Positions 41,193 to 52,188 of a stretch of DNA of 54,908 nucleotides are shown one piece after another. This stretch comes from Terramyces sp. JEL0728 (Eukaryota > Chytridiomycota > Chytridiomycetes > Rhizophydiales > Terramycetaceae). Below the pieces are notes generated by a model, which saw only the letters and a list, made by a program, of their open reading frames with translations, was not told the origin of the DNA and made no database searches. The position numbers and the translations under genes were made by a program. The stretch covers positions 1-54,908 of the forward strand of contig JADIIU010000087.1 in NCBI GenBank assembly GCA_027603945.1. The letters run 5' to 3'. Every line of letters starts with the position of its first letter. Positions within the stretch are counted from its first letter, which is position 1.

Positions 41193-44100
41193 TTAGTCAG
41201 ATTCAGTGTCAGGCTCCTTTTCACCGCCTTCGGATAACCATTTCATATGACGAGCGCGACGGCGAACTTCTCTTGCTTTCATGTCGTTTCTACTCAACTT
41301 TTTCTTTTTACCAGAGGATTTGCTGACTGCTTTTGCAATCTTTTCGGTAGAATCTTCAAAGTTTTCTTCTAAAACAGCAGCCTTCCCTTTCTTTGTTAGC
41401 CTGCCAGCTTCAACATGCCACAACTCTGGGCATAGTGCTTCAACGAATTCGGTATTGTGAGAAATCATAATTACTGCACCTCCCCACTCTCTGATTGCCA
41501 CGGCTAGCCCGCCAAGAGCTTCTCTGTCAAGATAATTAGTAGGTTCGTCCAACACAAGCATGTGGGGATTGTTCCACATGGCCGCTGCAAGCACAACTTT
41601 AACTTTTTGGCCACCAGACAATCCAGAGATAGGATTATTGTCTGCAATGTCTCCAGGAAGCCCGACTTCTTCAATATGCTGTCTAATAACAGAAGGTACC
41701 AATTCTCTGTATCCCTGCCCTTCTCTTGAAGCTTCAGCATCATCAAATGCTTGGACTAGTTTATGGAAACCCCATTCCAAAAGCTGTTCTCTAGAAACCC
41801 ATTTGTTGAACCTGTGTGGGAGACCGACCCATTTTACTTCATATTGGAAAGATTTCTTCAACTTTTGTCTTCCTAGCAACAATTCCACTTTAAGTTTTTG
41901 CTCCATAAATTCTACCACAGTTTCCATTTGAGCAAGATCTTCATCTGTGAGCTTACGGGTAGCCTTTTCCAACACTTCACGGTCTTGCCCCCCTTGATAT
42001 CTCCATTGGATATACTGATTTGGAGTTTTTTCCAAGTGTTGCTCTAAATGATGGAATGCGTGTTGAGCAACATACCCAATTCTGATGTTGGGGTGTTTCC
42101 ACACTACTCCTTCTTGCGCAATCAATTCGCCGGTTAAAAGTTTGATCATTGTAGATTTGCCAGCTCCGTTTGCACCGACGACACCGACTCTTGAAGATAA
42201 GGATAATTGAACAGAGACATCGTACATGGAAGGTTTAGGAGCGCCAGGGTATGTGTACGTGGCATTAGACATCTTCAAGATTGCCTTGGTATTGCTTCTT
42301 ATACCCAAGAGAACTGATGGAGGTGGGAAACTGAACTTTACAGTAGTGGCTGCCAGAGTGTAGTAAGATTTTGCTTCTGGTTTACGCTCAACAAACCTAA
42401 TATTAATATTCTTGTTACTTTGACAGGTTGCCTTTGTAGTACACCAACTTTTTCTTTTCGTAGTGGACAATGTACGTACATACATCGTCCAAGAAGCCAG
42501 AGTCGTGGGAGACTATCAGGGAAGTAATTTCGGGGTGAGTTACAAGATATTTCACCAGCCATGCTACATTTCCAACATCCAAGTGGTTCGTTGGTTCGTC
42601 GAGCAACAGAATATCCGCCTTTAAAAGCATAGCCCTTGCCAGTTCGAGTTTCATTTTCCAACCGCCAGATAAAGCACCAACTGGCTGCGCTTGTCTGTCT
42701 TCATCGAAACCAACCTCAAACAGTGCAGATTTGACATCACCTTTAGATAACTCCTTCAAACCAGGATCAGAAGCCAGGAAATCAACAACAGAGAGATTTC
42801 CTTCCTCTCCCTGCAAGGTGTGTTCAACAAATGCGGTGCGGAGAATATCTTGTGACGGGAACCCATCAACTTTCCCTTTGGAGATTGCTCTCATTAAAGT
42901 GGATTTTCCAGCACCATTGTGGCCACAAAGACCGTATCGCTGTCCTTTTCTTAGAATCAAACGAGTATTGTTGAGCAACATCATACCACCATATGCCAAA
43001 CTGAATTCGCAATCGGCTAGCAAAACCCCCTCACTATCGTCTCCTTCATCTCCTACTTTTTGTGATTCCTACATCAAATTTCAAATACCCTGTACAGAGA
43101 GTGGTAGTGCTTCAAAAGATAATCAGCCAAGGTCTTTGCTTCATTTGCCAGGATAGCAGACGACAAGTATGGGATAATTGCTTCATTCCAAATGCTGTCC
43201 TTGAAGATTTCCCGTTTAATCAATTCTGAGCAAACTGCAGCTACATAATCCACAGAAGGGGCAAAGAAAGATACCAAGAAGATTGTTGATTTTTTGAAAA
43301 ACTTGTTCATTTCTTGGTAAACTTCATCTGCAGAGACCAAAAACTTGTCTGATTTGGCATCTTCTCCGCCAGCTGCAGTAACTAGAGTTCTTCTTGCAGC
43401 TGTTGCAAGAGCTCTGATTTCTGGGATTGCCATTGTTTCGATAATTCTATCTAATCCAGGCAACAATTGAGGCATAAATTGGCCGGCGTCAGGAGGATTT
43501 CTAACCAATTTGAACAAGTTATCAGCGATGACAACGGTCGGACGCACTACAGCAGCTGAACGATCATTCAAGGCTCTGACCAAAAGCGGGACCATCAAAG
43601 CCAAAGCTGGGCCGGTGACTTCAGCTACAAAAGTGGTTGCTGAAATAGTTTGAACAGTTTTCGCAACGTAGTCAGGATGTGCCATGCAATCAACCAATAA
43701 CTTGGTGTGTGGCTCAATATCAGGGTTTCCAACAACTTTGCACAATTTGGTCATAATATCTATCGCTTGTTTGCTAACCTAGTATTAAAAACAGTTACTT
43801 CTTGCTTAGTGTCGTGCATGCAGTTTGTTACAGCCGGGATAATTTCTGGAAGACAGTCGCCAATTTGTTCTGGTGCTCTGATTGCCAGTTCGTTCAGGAA
43901 ATCTAATGCGGCAATTTTAGTTTGCCATTTTCCAGTCGTACCATCTAATAAATAAGGTAGAGCGATATGAGTAGCGTTAATATCAACAGCTGCCATAATA
44001 TTTGTAATAGCCAAGTGCGCAGCTTCTCTAACTGGCAGACCTTTGTCTGATTCCAGCTCCAAAATAGCCGGAACACAGGGTAATAAATAAGGTGCAGCTG

Positions 44101-44356
44101 GACCGCCTACGATTTTTGCGATGCCTGCAATACCCAAGAGACCGCTTTCTCTTTCAGTTCCAGACTTTTTGTTTGTTGCAAACTCCATCAATTTGTCAAT
44201 AATTTGGTCTGTATTCAAGACAAGCAATCCTTTTTCCTTGACAAAATTTCCCAATTCGCCCGAGATAGCTAGACAATCTGCTGAGCTTTCGCTAGTGATC
44301 AATTGGTTTAATATAGCATCAGTTGTCTGTGGTTCTCCCATTTTAGTTGGAGACAT
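41193..44356 (-). CDS. YEF3: Translation elongation factor 3 (ABC-F ATPase)
   Basis: Fungal-type ribosome-bound ATPase that promotes release of E-site tRNA. Exons (minus) 44356-43799, 43778-43089, 43068-42419 and 42396-41193, 1033 aa; introns 20, 20 and 22 nt. HEAT repeats occupy the N-terminal third. ABC1 has CGHNGAGKST, ALSGGWKMKLELARAML and LLLDEPTNHLD. ABC2 has GANGAGKSTMIKLLTGE, GLSGGQKVKVVLAAAMW, LVLDEPTNYLD and an inserted chromodomain-like segment (YEVKWVGLPHRFNKWVSREQ). A basic/acidic C-terminus ends PDTESD. The ATG at 44356 (MSPTKMGEP) is first in frame; MGEP at 44341 is an alternative. Confidence 0.96.
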
Positions 44357-44697
44357 GAAATTATAAAAAGAAAAAATTGACTGAAACCCGAGTCGTTTCA
44401 AGCCAAAAAAAATTCACGTTTTGAATAACAGTGCGAGCTCTTATCGCACGAGATAACGAGAAAAATATATTGATCTTCCGTAGAGACAGTTATACCAGAC
44501 TTTGTTTGGCAGCCTCAACTAGGTGCAAATTAGCTTCCTATTTAAACTCGACCAGTTCCATATCATACAATTTCAATTAAAATACAGGTTTAATGCGTCT
44601 TGCATATACAAATATCCGCGGTGCTTTTTCTATTCTCTTCCTTTTCCTTCCTGGCATCTCTGTTATAAGAGCTTGAAAAAATTTTTAACTTTACAAA
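44357..44697. other. 341-bp divergent promoter region of eEF3 and zinc transporter
   Basis: No gene. A perfect 6-bp inverted repeat GTGCGA/TCGCAC (44431-44436 and 44444-44449) lies about 80 nt upstream of the eEF3 start. Pyrimidine-rich stretches at 44626-44650 precede the transporter ATG. Confidence 0.4.
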
Positions 44698-46019
44698 ATG
44701 GAGAAAAAACAGGTAAAGTTGATAGCCATGATGTTTCTGTCATCGCTATTCTTTTTGGCGGAACTTATAGGCGGGTATTCCTCTGGCTCTATATCTCTCA
44801 TTGCAGACTCCTTTCACATGCTGTCTGATGTTGCAGCTCTTTTTATTGCATTTTATGCGTCCAAGGTAAAATCTGTCTGACAAAGCTTGCAAAATCAAAA
44901 GATGTTGGACCAGAATATTCATACGGCTTAAAGAGGGCCGAAGTATTGGGTGCTTTGATAAATGGTGTATCGTTATTGGCACTTTCGCTTACGCTTATCA
45001 TCGAGGCTATTCAGCGATACTTTACACCTGAGCGTATTTGATTTATTGATGTAGATGTCACAAATCCTTGGGCAGTATTATATGTTGCAAGTGCTGGTTT
45101 ATGTATGAATATTGTTGGGATGTTTCTGTTCCACGGACATGGACACTCACATTCTCATACACACGATCATGGAGAGCAAAATACTCTGCTTGTACCATCA
45201 GAAAATGTAGTAATTGAAATGCAAAGAGCAGGGGAAAACCCAATTCAATTGCGCGAAAATGTCATCAGGGTTGCCCAATTGCTCCATGAAAGGGAGGCTA
45301 GTCAATCGGAAATAGTAGAAGACAAACACGCTCGAGGTTCGACTAGCGGATCGCTGCACAGGAAACACTCGAATTGTGCCCACGATCACGACCATGCAGG
45401 GCATTTAGAAGATGATCACAGACATGATGAACGTACAGAAGTTAACGGCGGGCATTCGCACTCTGAAGAAGGTCATTCACACGACGGACACAATCATGAA
45501 GGACACTCTCATGGCCATGCACACGATATGAACATGCATGGTGTATTTCTCCACATTCTTGGGGATTTGCTGACTTCGCTTGGTGTCATAACCGCAGTAT
45601 TAATTATTATTTTTGTGGACCAGCCGTGGACTATCTATGTCGATCCAACAATGTCATTACTAATTACTTTTATTATTATTAACTCTACAATTCCACTTGT
45701 GCGATCTGCTTGCTATATCCTGGTCCAAGGAACTCCCCACACAGTTTCAATCGATGCTCTGCGTAATGATATATTGACTGTCGATGGTGTTCAAAGCGTA
45801 CACGAGTTACACGTTTGGCAACTTTCAGACACCCAAACCATTGCGTCTGTTCATGTAGTTGTTCCCCGTCCCGATGATACATCAGCATCGAATTTGCTTA
45901 TGGAAGAGAGGTACATGATGCTGGCTGCCTCGATAAAAAACAAATTGCATGTCCATGGTATACACTCTACAACCGTACAACCCGAATTCCAGAGTTCGTC
46001 AGAGATGGTAACTTTTTAA
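44698..46019 (+). CDS. CDF-family zinc transporter (ZRC1/ZnT type)
   Basis: Proton-coupled Zn2+ exporter into vacuole or secretory pathway. Exons 44698-44865, 44886-45033 and 45055-46019, 426 aa; introns 20 and 21 nt. Six membrane segments. Both metal-site motifs HxxxD are present: SFHMLSD in TM2 and LHILGD in TM5. His-rich loops follow TM3-4 (FHGHGHSHSHTHDHGE and a second run of about 60 residues with more than 20 His). The C-terminal CTD contains VHELHVWQLSDTQTIASVHV. The first intron has a CTGAC branch-like motif and ends AAAG. Confidence 0.92.
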
Positions 46020-46758
46020 TTGACATAGACTACCTGCATGCTTCGCTGTACTACCAAAGACTGTGAAGAAAAGACTTGCTGTCCGCCAAATTAATATACT
46101 AGTAAAATCATTTGTACAAACCGTAAGCATACCATAAAGGTGGCTAAAGAGCATAGATTGTCTTTAGAAGTATGTGGTATGCAAGAGCAACGTGAAGTAA
46201 AGAAATGCGTCCGGTTTCATAGCTAGTGGCCTTTCTTTGGTCATACATATTGGTGCCCTAGCTTGTGTTAGCAGGCGCTGTGAGATCCTTTTGTTTTCTT
46301 GTATGACAGTCCATCCAAGCCAATCGTAGGGTTCTGATAAAAGAAAAATCCCGAGTAGCGAATGGTGGTGCAGTGTATTTCGAGGATTGCATTTGACCAC
46401 TTCTAGGCACCTACCAAGTTTTATTGATTACCGCTCTTATTATGATCAGATTGATTGATATTCCACATTGGGTACTTGATCAATGACGTTGATAGCCTGG
46501 GACTTTTAGGACACTTGGGCTGCTCTATGGGTTGAAGCCGCTGCAAATCGTATTGACGTTTCCCAAGAGAAAATCCACCACGAATAACGACTGGCAGCTA
46601 TGGTATTATACCTGCTTTGTTTTCTCCATCGTGCTGACTCGTTTGGAGTAAATCTGGAAATCAAAAGTTGGGTCCCTTGTTTCAGCGAAAAATCCTGAAT
46701 CTATCAGCCCATCAATCTGGAATATAAAATCTGGTAAATCTTTTGAAGACTATCAAAA
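46020..46758. other. 739-bp intergenic region
   Basis: No supported gene or structural RNA. A 79-codon minus-strand ORF (46164-46400) has no early ATG. A 17-codon Cys-rich ORF (MLRCTTKDCEEKTCCPPN, near 46038) is too short to judge. A TATAAAA at 46723-46729 belongs to the next gene. Confidence 0.5.
46723..46729 (+). promoter_or_regulatory. TATA box of the secreted Lys-rich protein gene
   Basis: TATAAAA, 29 nt upstream of the ATG at 46759. Confidence 0.5.
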
Positions 46759-47532
46759 ATGTTTACTACTGCTCTCTTATTTATTGCTGCCTCCCAAGTC
46801 TATGGCCAGAGCTGTAACGCCGACACACTTCAAGTTATTACCCAAGGAAGAGAAAATAGATTTGGATTAGATGGCCAACAAGTTGCATTAAACCCAGCTA
46901 TTCCAATCCAACGTATCTGCCAAAAAGTTGATCCATCCTGCGCTCAGAAATGTCAACAAGCTACCGATGCTGCAGTTGCTACGGGTGTCAAAGGTTTCCA
47001 AGACACTGATCCTGCAAAATTGGCTGCCATGCAAAAACTAGCTGCTGATTTCAATGCAGCATTAGGAAGCGGTGCTGGTTCTAAGTCTGGAGCCTCAGCT
47101 GCCAATGCAAAACAAGGAAAAGCTCAAGGACAAAAGAAGGGTAAAAAGAACAAGAACAAGGGTAAAAAGAACAAGAAGGGAAAGAAAAACACTGGCAATG
47201 GAAATGGTGCTAAAGCTGCCAACAACAATGCTGGAGCTGCCCAAGCTGCAAATAACAACGCTGCTGCTGGCGGTAAATTCGGCTCATGTTCTGCTCCTGA
47301 AATCAAGTTTGGCTTGGGATTCGACGGCAGAACAGAAAACTCTTTTGAATCGCTTGGTGAATTCGCTCACGGATCCGCTCTGAACTTTAAAGTTATCGGA
47401 GACTTTGTCTGTGGTAAGTTGAAAGACCAATGTAAAGCTCCAGCTGCTGCCAATTGCGATAAAGCTACTGCTGCTGGTATCGCTGCTGGTAAATCCCAGG
47501 CTGCAGTTGACGCTTTCTTGGGTGCATTGTAA
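46759..47532 (+). CDS. Secreted protein with Lys/Asn/Gly-rich central linker
   Basis: 257 aa, intronless. Signal peptide (FTTALLFIAASQVYGQ), an N-terminal Cys-containing domain (QRICQKVDPSCAQKCQ), a basic low-complexity linker of KKGKKNKNKG type, an Asn/Ala stretch, and a C-terminal domain beginning CSAPEIKFGLGFDGRTENSF with further Cys. Similar two-domain secreted proteins occur in other fungi, but I know no function. The Lys-rich linker recalls the shorter one in the secreted hydrolase at 11.5 kb. Confidence 0.75.
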   Translation: MFTTALLFIAASQVYGQSCNADTLQVITQGRENRFGLDGQQVALNPAIPIQRICQKVDPSCAQKCQQATDAAVATGVKGFQDTDPAKLAAMQKLAADFNAALGSGAGSKSGASAANAKQGKAQGQKKGKKNKNKGKKNKKGKKNTGNGNGAKAANNNAGAAQAANNNAAAGGKFGSCSAPEIKFGLGFDGRTENSFESLGEFAHGSALNFKVIGDFVCGKLKDQCKAPAAANCDKATAAGIAAGKSQAAVDAFLGAL

Positions 47533-47611
47533 AGTATATAATAAACTGTTAATATTCGCGGTTCATTTCTCGGGTTCTACGGCCGATATTGTTTACTTTT
47601 TGAAATCTCAT

Positions 47612-48078
47612 ATGGACAAAGAAGACACAATTAAACAAATTGAACAGGCACTAAACGATATCGAAGGATTCACCAAACTAGTGGGGAGTCTCCAGGTAGT
47701 AGGAATAGAAGAGGAAAGCAAAAAAGTGCTTTTCAAGTTTCTTGTGGAAGAAAGGCACACCAACACATTTGGTTTCTTGCATGGAGGAGTAATTGCTTAT
47801 TTGATTGACGTCTGTGGTACTTTTTAGTAACATAGGATCCCTGGCAATTACTGTCCATGGGTCGGCAATTGGTGTGTCAACAGATATCTCGGTCTCATAC
47901 TTGAAAGGAACTAAAGTAGGACAGATGGTAGAGTAAGGAGCGCTAATATAGCATAGAAGCTGAAGCACCTAAAGTTGGCGGGTCGTTGGCATTTTCCACC
48001 GTGAGGTTGTTTGTAGATGGAAAAGTAATTGCATACGGTAATCATACTAAATATGTAGCACAGAAAGCCAAGCTGTAA
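47612..48078 (+). CDS. Hotdog-fold acyl-CoA thioesterase (ACOT13/PaaI-like)
   Basis: 142 aa; exons 47612-47816, 47836-47932 and 47952-48078; both introns 19 nt. The hotdog catalytic segment NTFGFLHGGVIAYLIDVCG|S runs across intron 1; HGG and the following Asp are the usual active-site elements. The third exon supplies GGSLAFSTVRLFVDGKVIAYG and the C-terminal KYVAQKAKL. Length matches ACOT13. Substrate chain length cannot be told from sequence. Confidence 0.88.
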
Positions 48079-48443
48079 TAAATTTCTCATCAGCCTCGGC
48101 GTAACGATTAAATTGACTTTACCTGATCTCAAAGTAGCTTCTCTTTGTCATTGCTGTTGCACACTGAGTTTGTGTTGCAATATTGCATAATGTCAATGTC
48201 CCCCACTGACTGGCTGGTGGTTTGGTCAAAGAAATTAAGTGATTCATTCAACCACCTGCTCTACACAGACTGGAAATGTGTCAGGAAAAATAAAAAATCC
48301 AAGGGAAATATTAATGGTCCACTGCTGGATAGCAGTAAGTTGCAATTCGTGGCTTCCTGCGATATCTAAAACTTGTCGTTTCGTATTTTATCACTGGTGG
48401 CTGACTGACTTAAAAGGCTGAGACTTTTTAACATTTTTTAAAA
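48079..48443. other. 365-bp intergenic region
   Basis: No supported gene. A 59-codon ORF from the ATG at 48190 lacks similarity to anything I know. Confidence 0.45.
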
Positions 48444-49523
48444 ATGGACGATGAACGAAGGATGCACACTGAAGAGAAGCGAATATCATTTTTAGGAAGG
48501 AATAAATCACTTGTCGATTTGCCCAGAAAGGCACAGGAAATTCCGACAGAAGTTCAGTGGATTCCATATTCTGCAGAACCAACTTGGAGAGCAAAACGAT
48601 CTCTGTTTGTTGTAAATAGCGACCCAGTTGAAAGGATACCATTGTTAAAGACGTTTTCCTTTGAAGATTTGAAAAGTAACCCTTTGCCGGACTTGCAGTT
48701 TATTAATGAAGAGCCTCCAAAGCCCGACACTGAAAGTGCAGAGTATATAATGATTAGTACAAATTTGAATTCTCTGCAGGCACAGGAAATATTGAAATCA
48801 TATGCGATATCGTCCGCTCTGTCTCCCTATCAACTATCATCTCCACCATTGTCGGCGTATTCCCATCCTTCGCCTGTATCTTCGATACAACTGGATGCAG
48901 ACTTTGTAGTTAGGAAAAAATCTTTAAAGCATGATGAAGTTACACTAAATGAAGCTGAAAAAGTGGAAAATTTCCTGGAATTAACAAGGTCGTTATCCAA
49001 TGAACCAATTCAAAGGAAGCAGAGTCCCATATCTCGCTCTCGCACACTTGGGATACCAAAGAAACAAAGATCTGGGTCTGTAGATACCCCAGAATTTCTT
49101 ACACAGAAAAGAAATAACTCTTACCTGTCGCTATTATCTCTTGGGTCAAATAAATCGCAGCGAGAACCAAAGCCGTTTGATCCAGTGGTATATGCGTACA
49201 AGAATTTCCAAAAACAAGAATCGCCAAAGAAAGCCGAGCCGAGCAGAATGAAAACATTAATCAACAAAACAAGATCCAGCATGGATATCTCATTCATGCG
49301 TCCTAGTTCTCCAGAACCCAAACCTCGTAAATTCTTTGAAGAGCCGGCTCCTCCTACAACACCACCTGAAGAACAAAGATCATTCTGGAATATGGCTCCG
49401 AAACATAAGAGTAAACTAGATCGCGTACGATCATTTGTAAATGTCCATAGAGTAGTTCGTGCATTTAGTAGGAAAAATAGCATTCCTGAAAACGAAGATC
49501 CGAAAAAAGTTGTGTTTTACTAA
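48444..49523 (+). CDS. Disordered Ser/Pro/Lys-rich protein, unknown
   Basis: 359 aa, one exon. No membrane segment or folded domain visible. Many Ser-Pro and RxxS contexts (SRSRTLG, RSGSVDTPEF, PSSPEPKPRKFFEEP) suggest phosphoregulation. A basic helix-like segment lies near the end (DRVRSFVNVHRVVRAFSRK). Function cannot be assigned. Confidence 0.65.
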   Translation: MDDERRMHTEEKRISFLGRNKSLVDLPRKAQEIPTEVQWIPYSAEPTWRAKRSLFVVNSDPVERIPLLKTFSFEDLKSNPLPDLQFINEEPPKPDTESAEYIMISTNLNSLQAQEILKSYAISSALSPYQLSSPPLSAYSHPSPVSSIQLDADFVVRKKSLKHDEVTLNEAEKVENFLELTRSLSNEPIQRKQSPISRSRTLGIPKKQRSGSVDTPEFLTQKRNNSYLSLLSLGSNKSQREPKPFDPVVYAYKNFQKQESPKKAEPSRMKTLINKTRSSMDISFMRPSSPEPKPRKFFEEPAPPTTPPEEQRSFWNMAPKHKSKLDRVRSFVNVHRVVRAFSRKNSIPENEDPKKVVFY

Positions 49524-49596
49524 TCTAATATACAAAATTATTATAATTCTATACATGCAAATACTAGTGTTGATGAAAATAGAGTGGTATGAATAT

Positions 49597-50511
49597 TCAC
49601 TGCACCTGGGTATGCATTTTTACCGTAGCAGCATATGTTTTTGACCCAGATCGTTCAGAACTTTGCACCAACATTCGTGGTGGATCCGTAAACTCTTCAT
49701 TGAAGGTAGGCAGCACGGTATCCTTCGTTGCCTTAAAGTTGAAATCGAGCAACAGGAACCGTAGCTGTATTATAGACGCAGCTATTGTTTTCAGCGCAGC
49801 GCCTAGCACCGGTTCTACTATAAACCCTATAGCGAACAGGATATAACAAGCGGAATCTATTGTCATTATACCTATAGTTCCGTACATTAACAGCCGCAGA
49901 TTTTCATTTGAAATTCGCAGTTTTTTAACTTCATCTTCAAAGCTGTTTCGTTTTGACGTGTTCTCTTTTTCCCTGATGTATTTCCGGACCATGTATAATA
50001 AGAACGAGCTCTGCCAAACGTCGTAGATGACTAGTGATACATCGTACGGTAAGGCTATAAAATTTGTAATTATGTTGAATAGTTGAGTGAATGGTGAATT
50101 GATCGAGTACAGAATGAGGTACACGAATGTAGGCAACTGGCAAAATATGTACCAGCATAGGAATATCTTTCGTATTAGTATGATTCGCGAAGGCGGTATG
50201 TTTGACAACACAAGGATCTTTTGAAAGTACTGCGTTTCGGCCCATAGACACAATATCCCTCCCGTAAACAAAAAAAAGTTGCCTATTTGCGATAGATATT
50301 CGTTCGCTGGTGAATCGGTGTATTCAAATGTGAGCCATACTATTTGCCGAATGAGAAATGTGATTACTATGTAATTCAATCCAGTGTAAACCTTTACGTT
50401 TCGTTTTAGATATTTGTAGTATGACCACGATAATAGACTGGCTTGGCAAGCAAGGATTAGCACTTCAATCGTGGTTACAAGATTCTGATATCCGCCAGAC
50501 ACACTTGGCAT
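49597..50511 (-). CDS. Seven-transmembrane protein, receptor-like
   Basis: 304 aa from the ATG at 50511, one exon. Seven hydrophobic segments: TTIEVLILACQASLLSW, LNYIVITFLIRQIVWLTF, IGNFFLFTGGILCLW, FLCWYIFCQLPTFVYLIL, IITNFIALPYDVSLVIY, LMYGTIGIMTIDSACYILFA and AALKTIAASIIQLRFLLL. A charged loop lies between TM5 and TM6, and the hydrophilic C-tail has RMLVQSSERSG. The topology fits a GPCR-like receptor, but I see no diagnostic family motif. Confidence 0.65.
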   Translation of the reverse strand: MPSVSGGYQNLVTTIEVLILACQASLLSWSYYKYLKRNVKVYTGLNYIVITFLIRQIVWLTFEYTDSPANEYLSQIGNFFLFTGGILCLWAETQYFQKILVLSNIPPSRIILIRKIFLCWYIFCQLPTFVYLILYSINSPFTQLFNIITNFIALPYDVSLVIYDVWQSSFLLYMVRKYIREKENTSKRNSFEDEVKKLRISNENLRLLMYGTIGIMTIDSACYILFAIGFIVEPVLGAALKTIAASIIQLRFLLLDFNFKATKDTVLPTFNEEFTDPPRMLVQSSERSGSKTYAATVKMHTQVQ

Positions 50512-50635
50512 TTTGGTGAACAATACAATTTACGCAAAACAATCTGCCACAATGGATTTATAGTTATGATGCACAATGGGAACACAGCGCGAACGAATTT
50601 AAAAACTGCAGGTGTGATTATATTACACTTCTAAA

Positions 50636-51144
50636 TTATTGTTCCTTGGTTTCAGTAGCTGGAGCTTCTGGCTTCTTGATTCCGACTAATCCTTTTCCGG
50701 TTTCGATGGCGGAAGAAGCAGTGTTGACAACAATATCTCTGGTAGCACCAACAGTGGATTTGGTGAGGTCTACAGCAGAGTGGACAGTGTTGGAAGCAAA
50801 AGTAGCAGTTGCGGTAGTGGTATTAACAACAGCGTTCTTGGTAGCATCAATGGTCTTTGCAGTGTAATCGACGGTGCTGTTTACAGTCTTTCCGGTAACA
50901 TCAATGACTTTTTCAGCAGTGTCGTGGGTGAATTCAGCGACTTTAAGCGCAGTTTTGGCAGAGTAAACTGCAGCATCTTTAGCGAGTTGAGGAACGTATG
51001 GGTCAACTTTAGTGTAAACGGTTTGGCCAGTTTGGATAGCGTATGAGGCAGCATCTTTAGCAACTTTTGGTACGTATGGGTCAACTTTTTCTTGTACAAC
51101 TTTAGCGGTTTCTACGTTAGCGAGCGAATACCTTGGAGAGTCAT
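50636..51144 (-). CDS. Amphipathic-repeat protein, perilipin/LEA-like
   Basis: 162 aa; exons (minus) 51144-51132 (13 nt) and 51111-50636; 20-nt intron. The protein is a string of amphipathic helical repeats of 11-residue type rich in Thr, Ala, Val and Lys (KVIDVTGKTVNSTVDYTAKT, TKSTVGATRDIVV), plus two copies of KVDPYVPxxAKDAA spaced 26 residues apart. Such repeats occur in perilipin-4-like lipid-droplet coats and LEA proteins; lipid-droplet binding is the likelier role in a zoosporic fungus, by inference. Only four codons precede the intron, so an ORF search from ATG misses the gene. A TATTTAAG lies about 40 nt upstream. Confidence 0.8.
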
Positions 51145-52188
51145 TATTAGGGATGAAAGTGGGGAGAAAATCCTGGCTTAAATAGGTGGATTAAAAATTT
51201 CCCCGCTGTCGTACAAAGACAGAAAGGAAACGCCTTCCATGTGATAGGTGTGTGAAAATGAAAATTAATCTCACGACAATGCACATGAAATACATGGATG
51301 GAAATTAGACAGCTCGTACCGCCATTGCCAATCCTTCAAGTTTCGTTTGACGATCTTTTCCCCTTGAATCCTTTTGATTTTCGATTTCATTTTTGACCCA
51401 AAGGACCCAGAACTGATTTTGATTGAGAAGTAAAACGACCGTTGGCATATGATTTGAAGTCGTATGCAGGTTTCTCCTCTTGCTATTTTTGCACTCGCAA
51501 AAGCTTAATCTGGCGATGAGAGATAGTATGCCAGAGGTGCGTTTGCTGTTTATTTCGTCTTTATTGCGGGTAATTAAATGGCGGTGGCAACGGAACGTTT
51601 TGGTTCAATGTCTGTGTTGTACAATAATTATGGATATAAAAAACAAATCAAATGGGTTTGCAATATGGATATTCCAAGGTATTTGGAATGTGAAAGTGCA
51701 ATGATAAATCTCCTTCCAATCACCAGAGTTAAATATATCTTCAATGGCTGTTAGGAACAAGGGATGAATCGACTTCAAATTAGCGGAAATAGCTTCATTA
51801 GATGTTATCTGAAGCAGTCACTTTCGAAATGGTAGAGATCTCATTTACTACTGCAGATGTAGCTATTTCACATGCACAATTGCAACTCAACCACAGATCG
51901 AGATCCAAGTTGTTTGAGAGGAACAAAGTCGTGTGGTTAAGCTTTTCGAATGATAATCTCGATTTGATCAGGCAACTACCTTGTCGCTTTTATCAGTTTC
52001 CCCGTCGTATTCTATTGAGTGCCATTTGGGAACTAGATGCGATTTGTGTAACAGTCGCGGACATACTTGATAAATATCAACCAACAGTTGATTGATTCCA
52101 AATTAATTACCATAGCTTTTCCAAATAAGGAATATCTGTTATTTCTAGACAATGTCTGCTGCCTGACAAGGTGTTTGTTTGCCTGACA
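51145..52188. other. 1.0-kb region with two unassigned ORFs
   Basis: No gene I can confirm. A 58-codon ORF from the ATG at 51578 (stop 51752-51754) has protein-like composition (KKQIKWVCNMDIPRYLECES), and after its stop the same frame continues as GMNRLQISGNSFIRCYLKQS. An 88-codon ORF runs from the ATG at 51829 to 52095 (FERNKVVWLSFSNDNLDL, FYQFPRRILLSAIWELD). They could be exons of one gene or remnants of a decayed one. I found no 19-22-nt intron that joins them. Confidence 0.35.

Noticed and set aside
44431..44449. GTGCGA/TCGCAC inverted repeat as a specific regulatory site upstream of eEF3
   Set aside because: Arms of 6 bp are too short to distinguish from chance without comparison; recorded only in the spacer entry.
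46164..46400. Minus-strand ORF of 78 codons downstream of the zinc transporter
   Set aside because: Lacks an early ATG and shows no family features.
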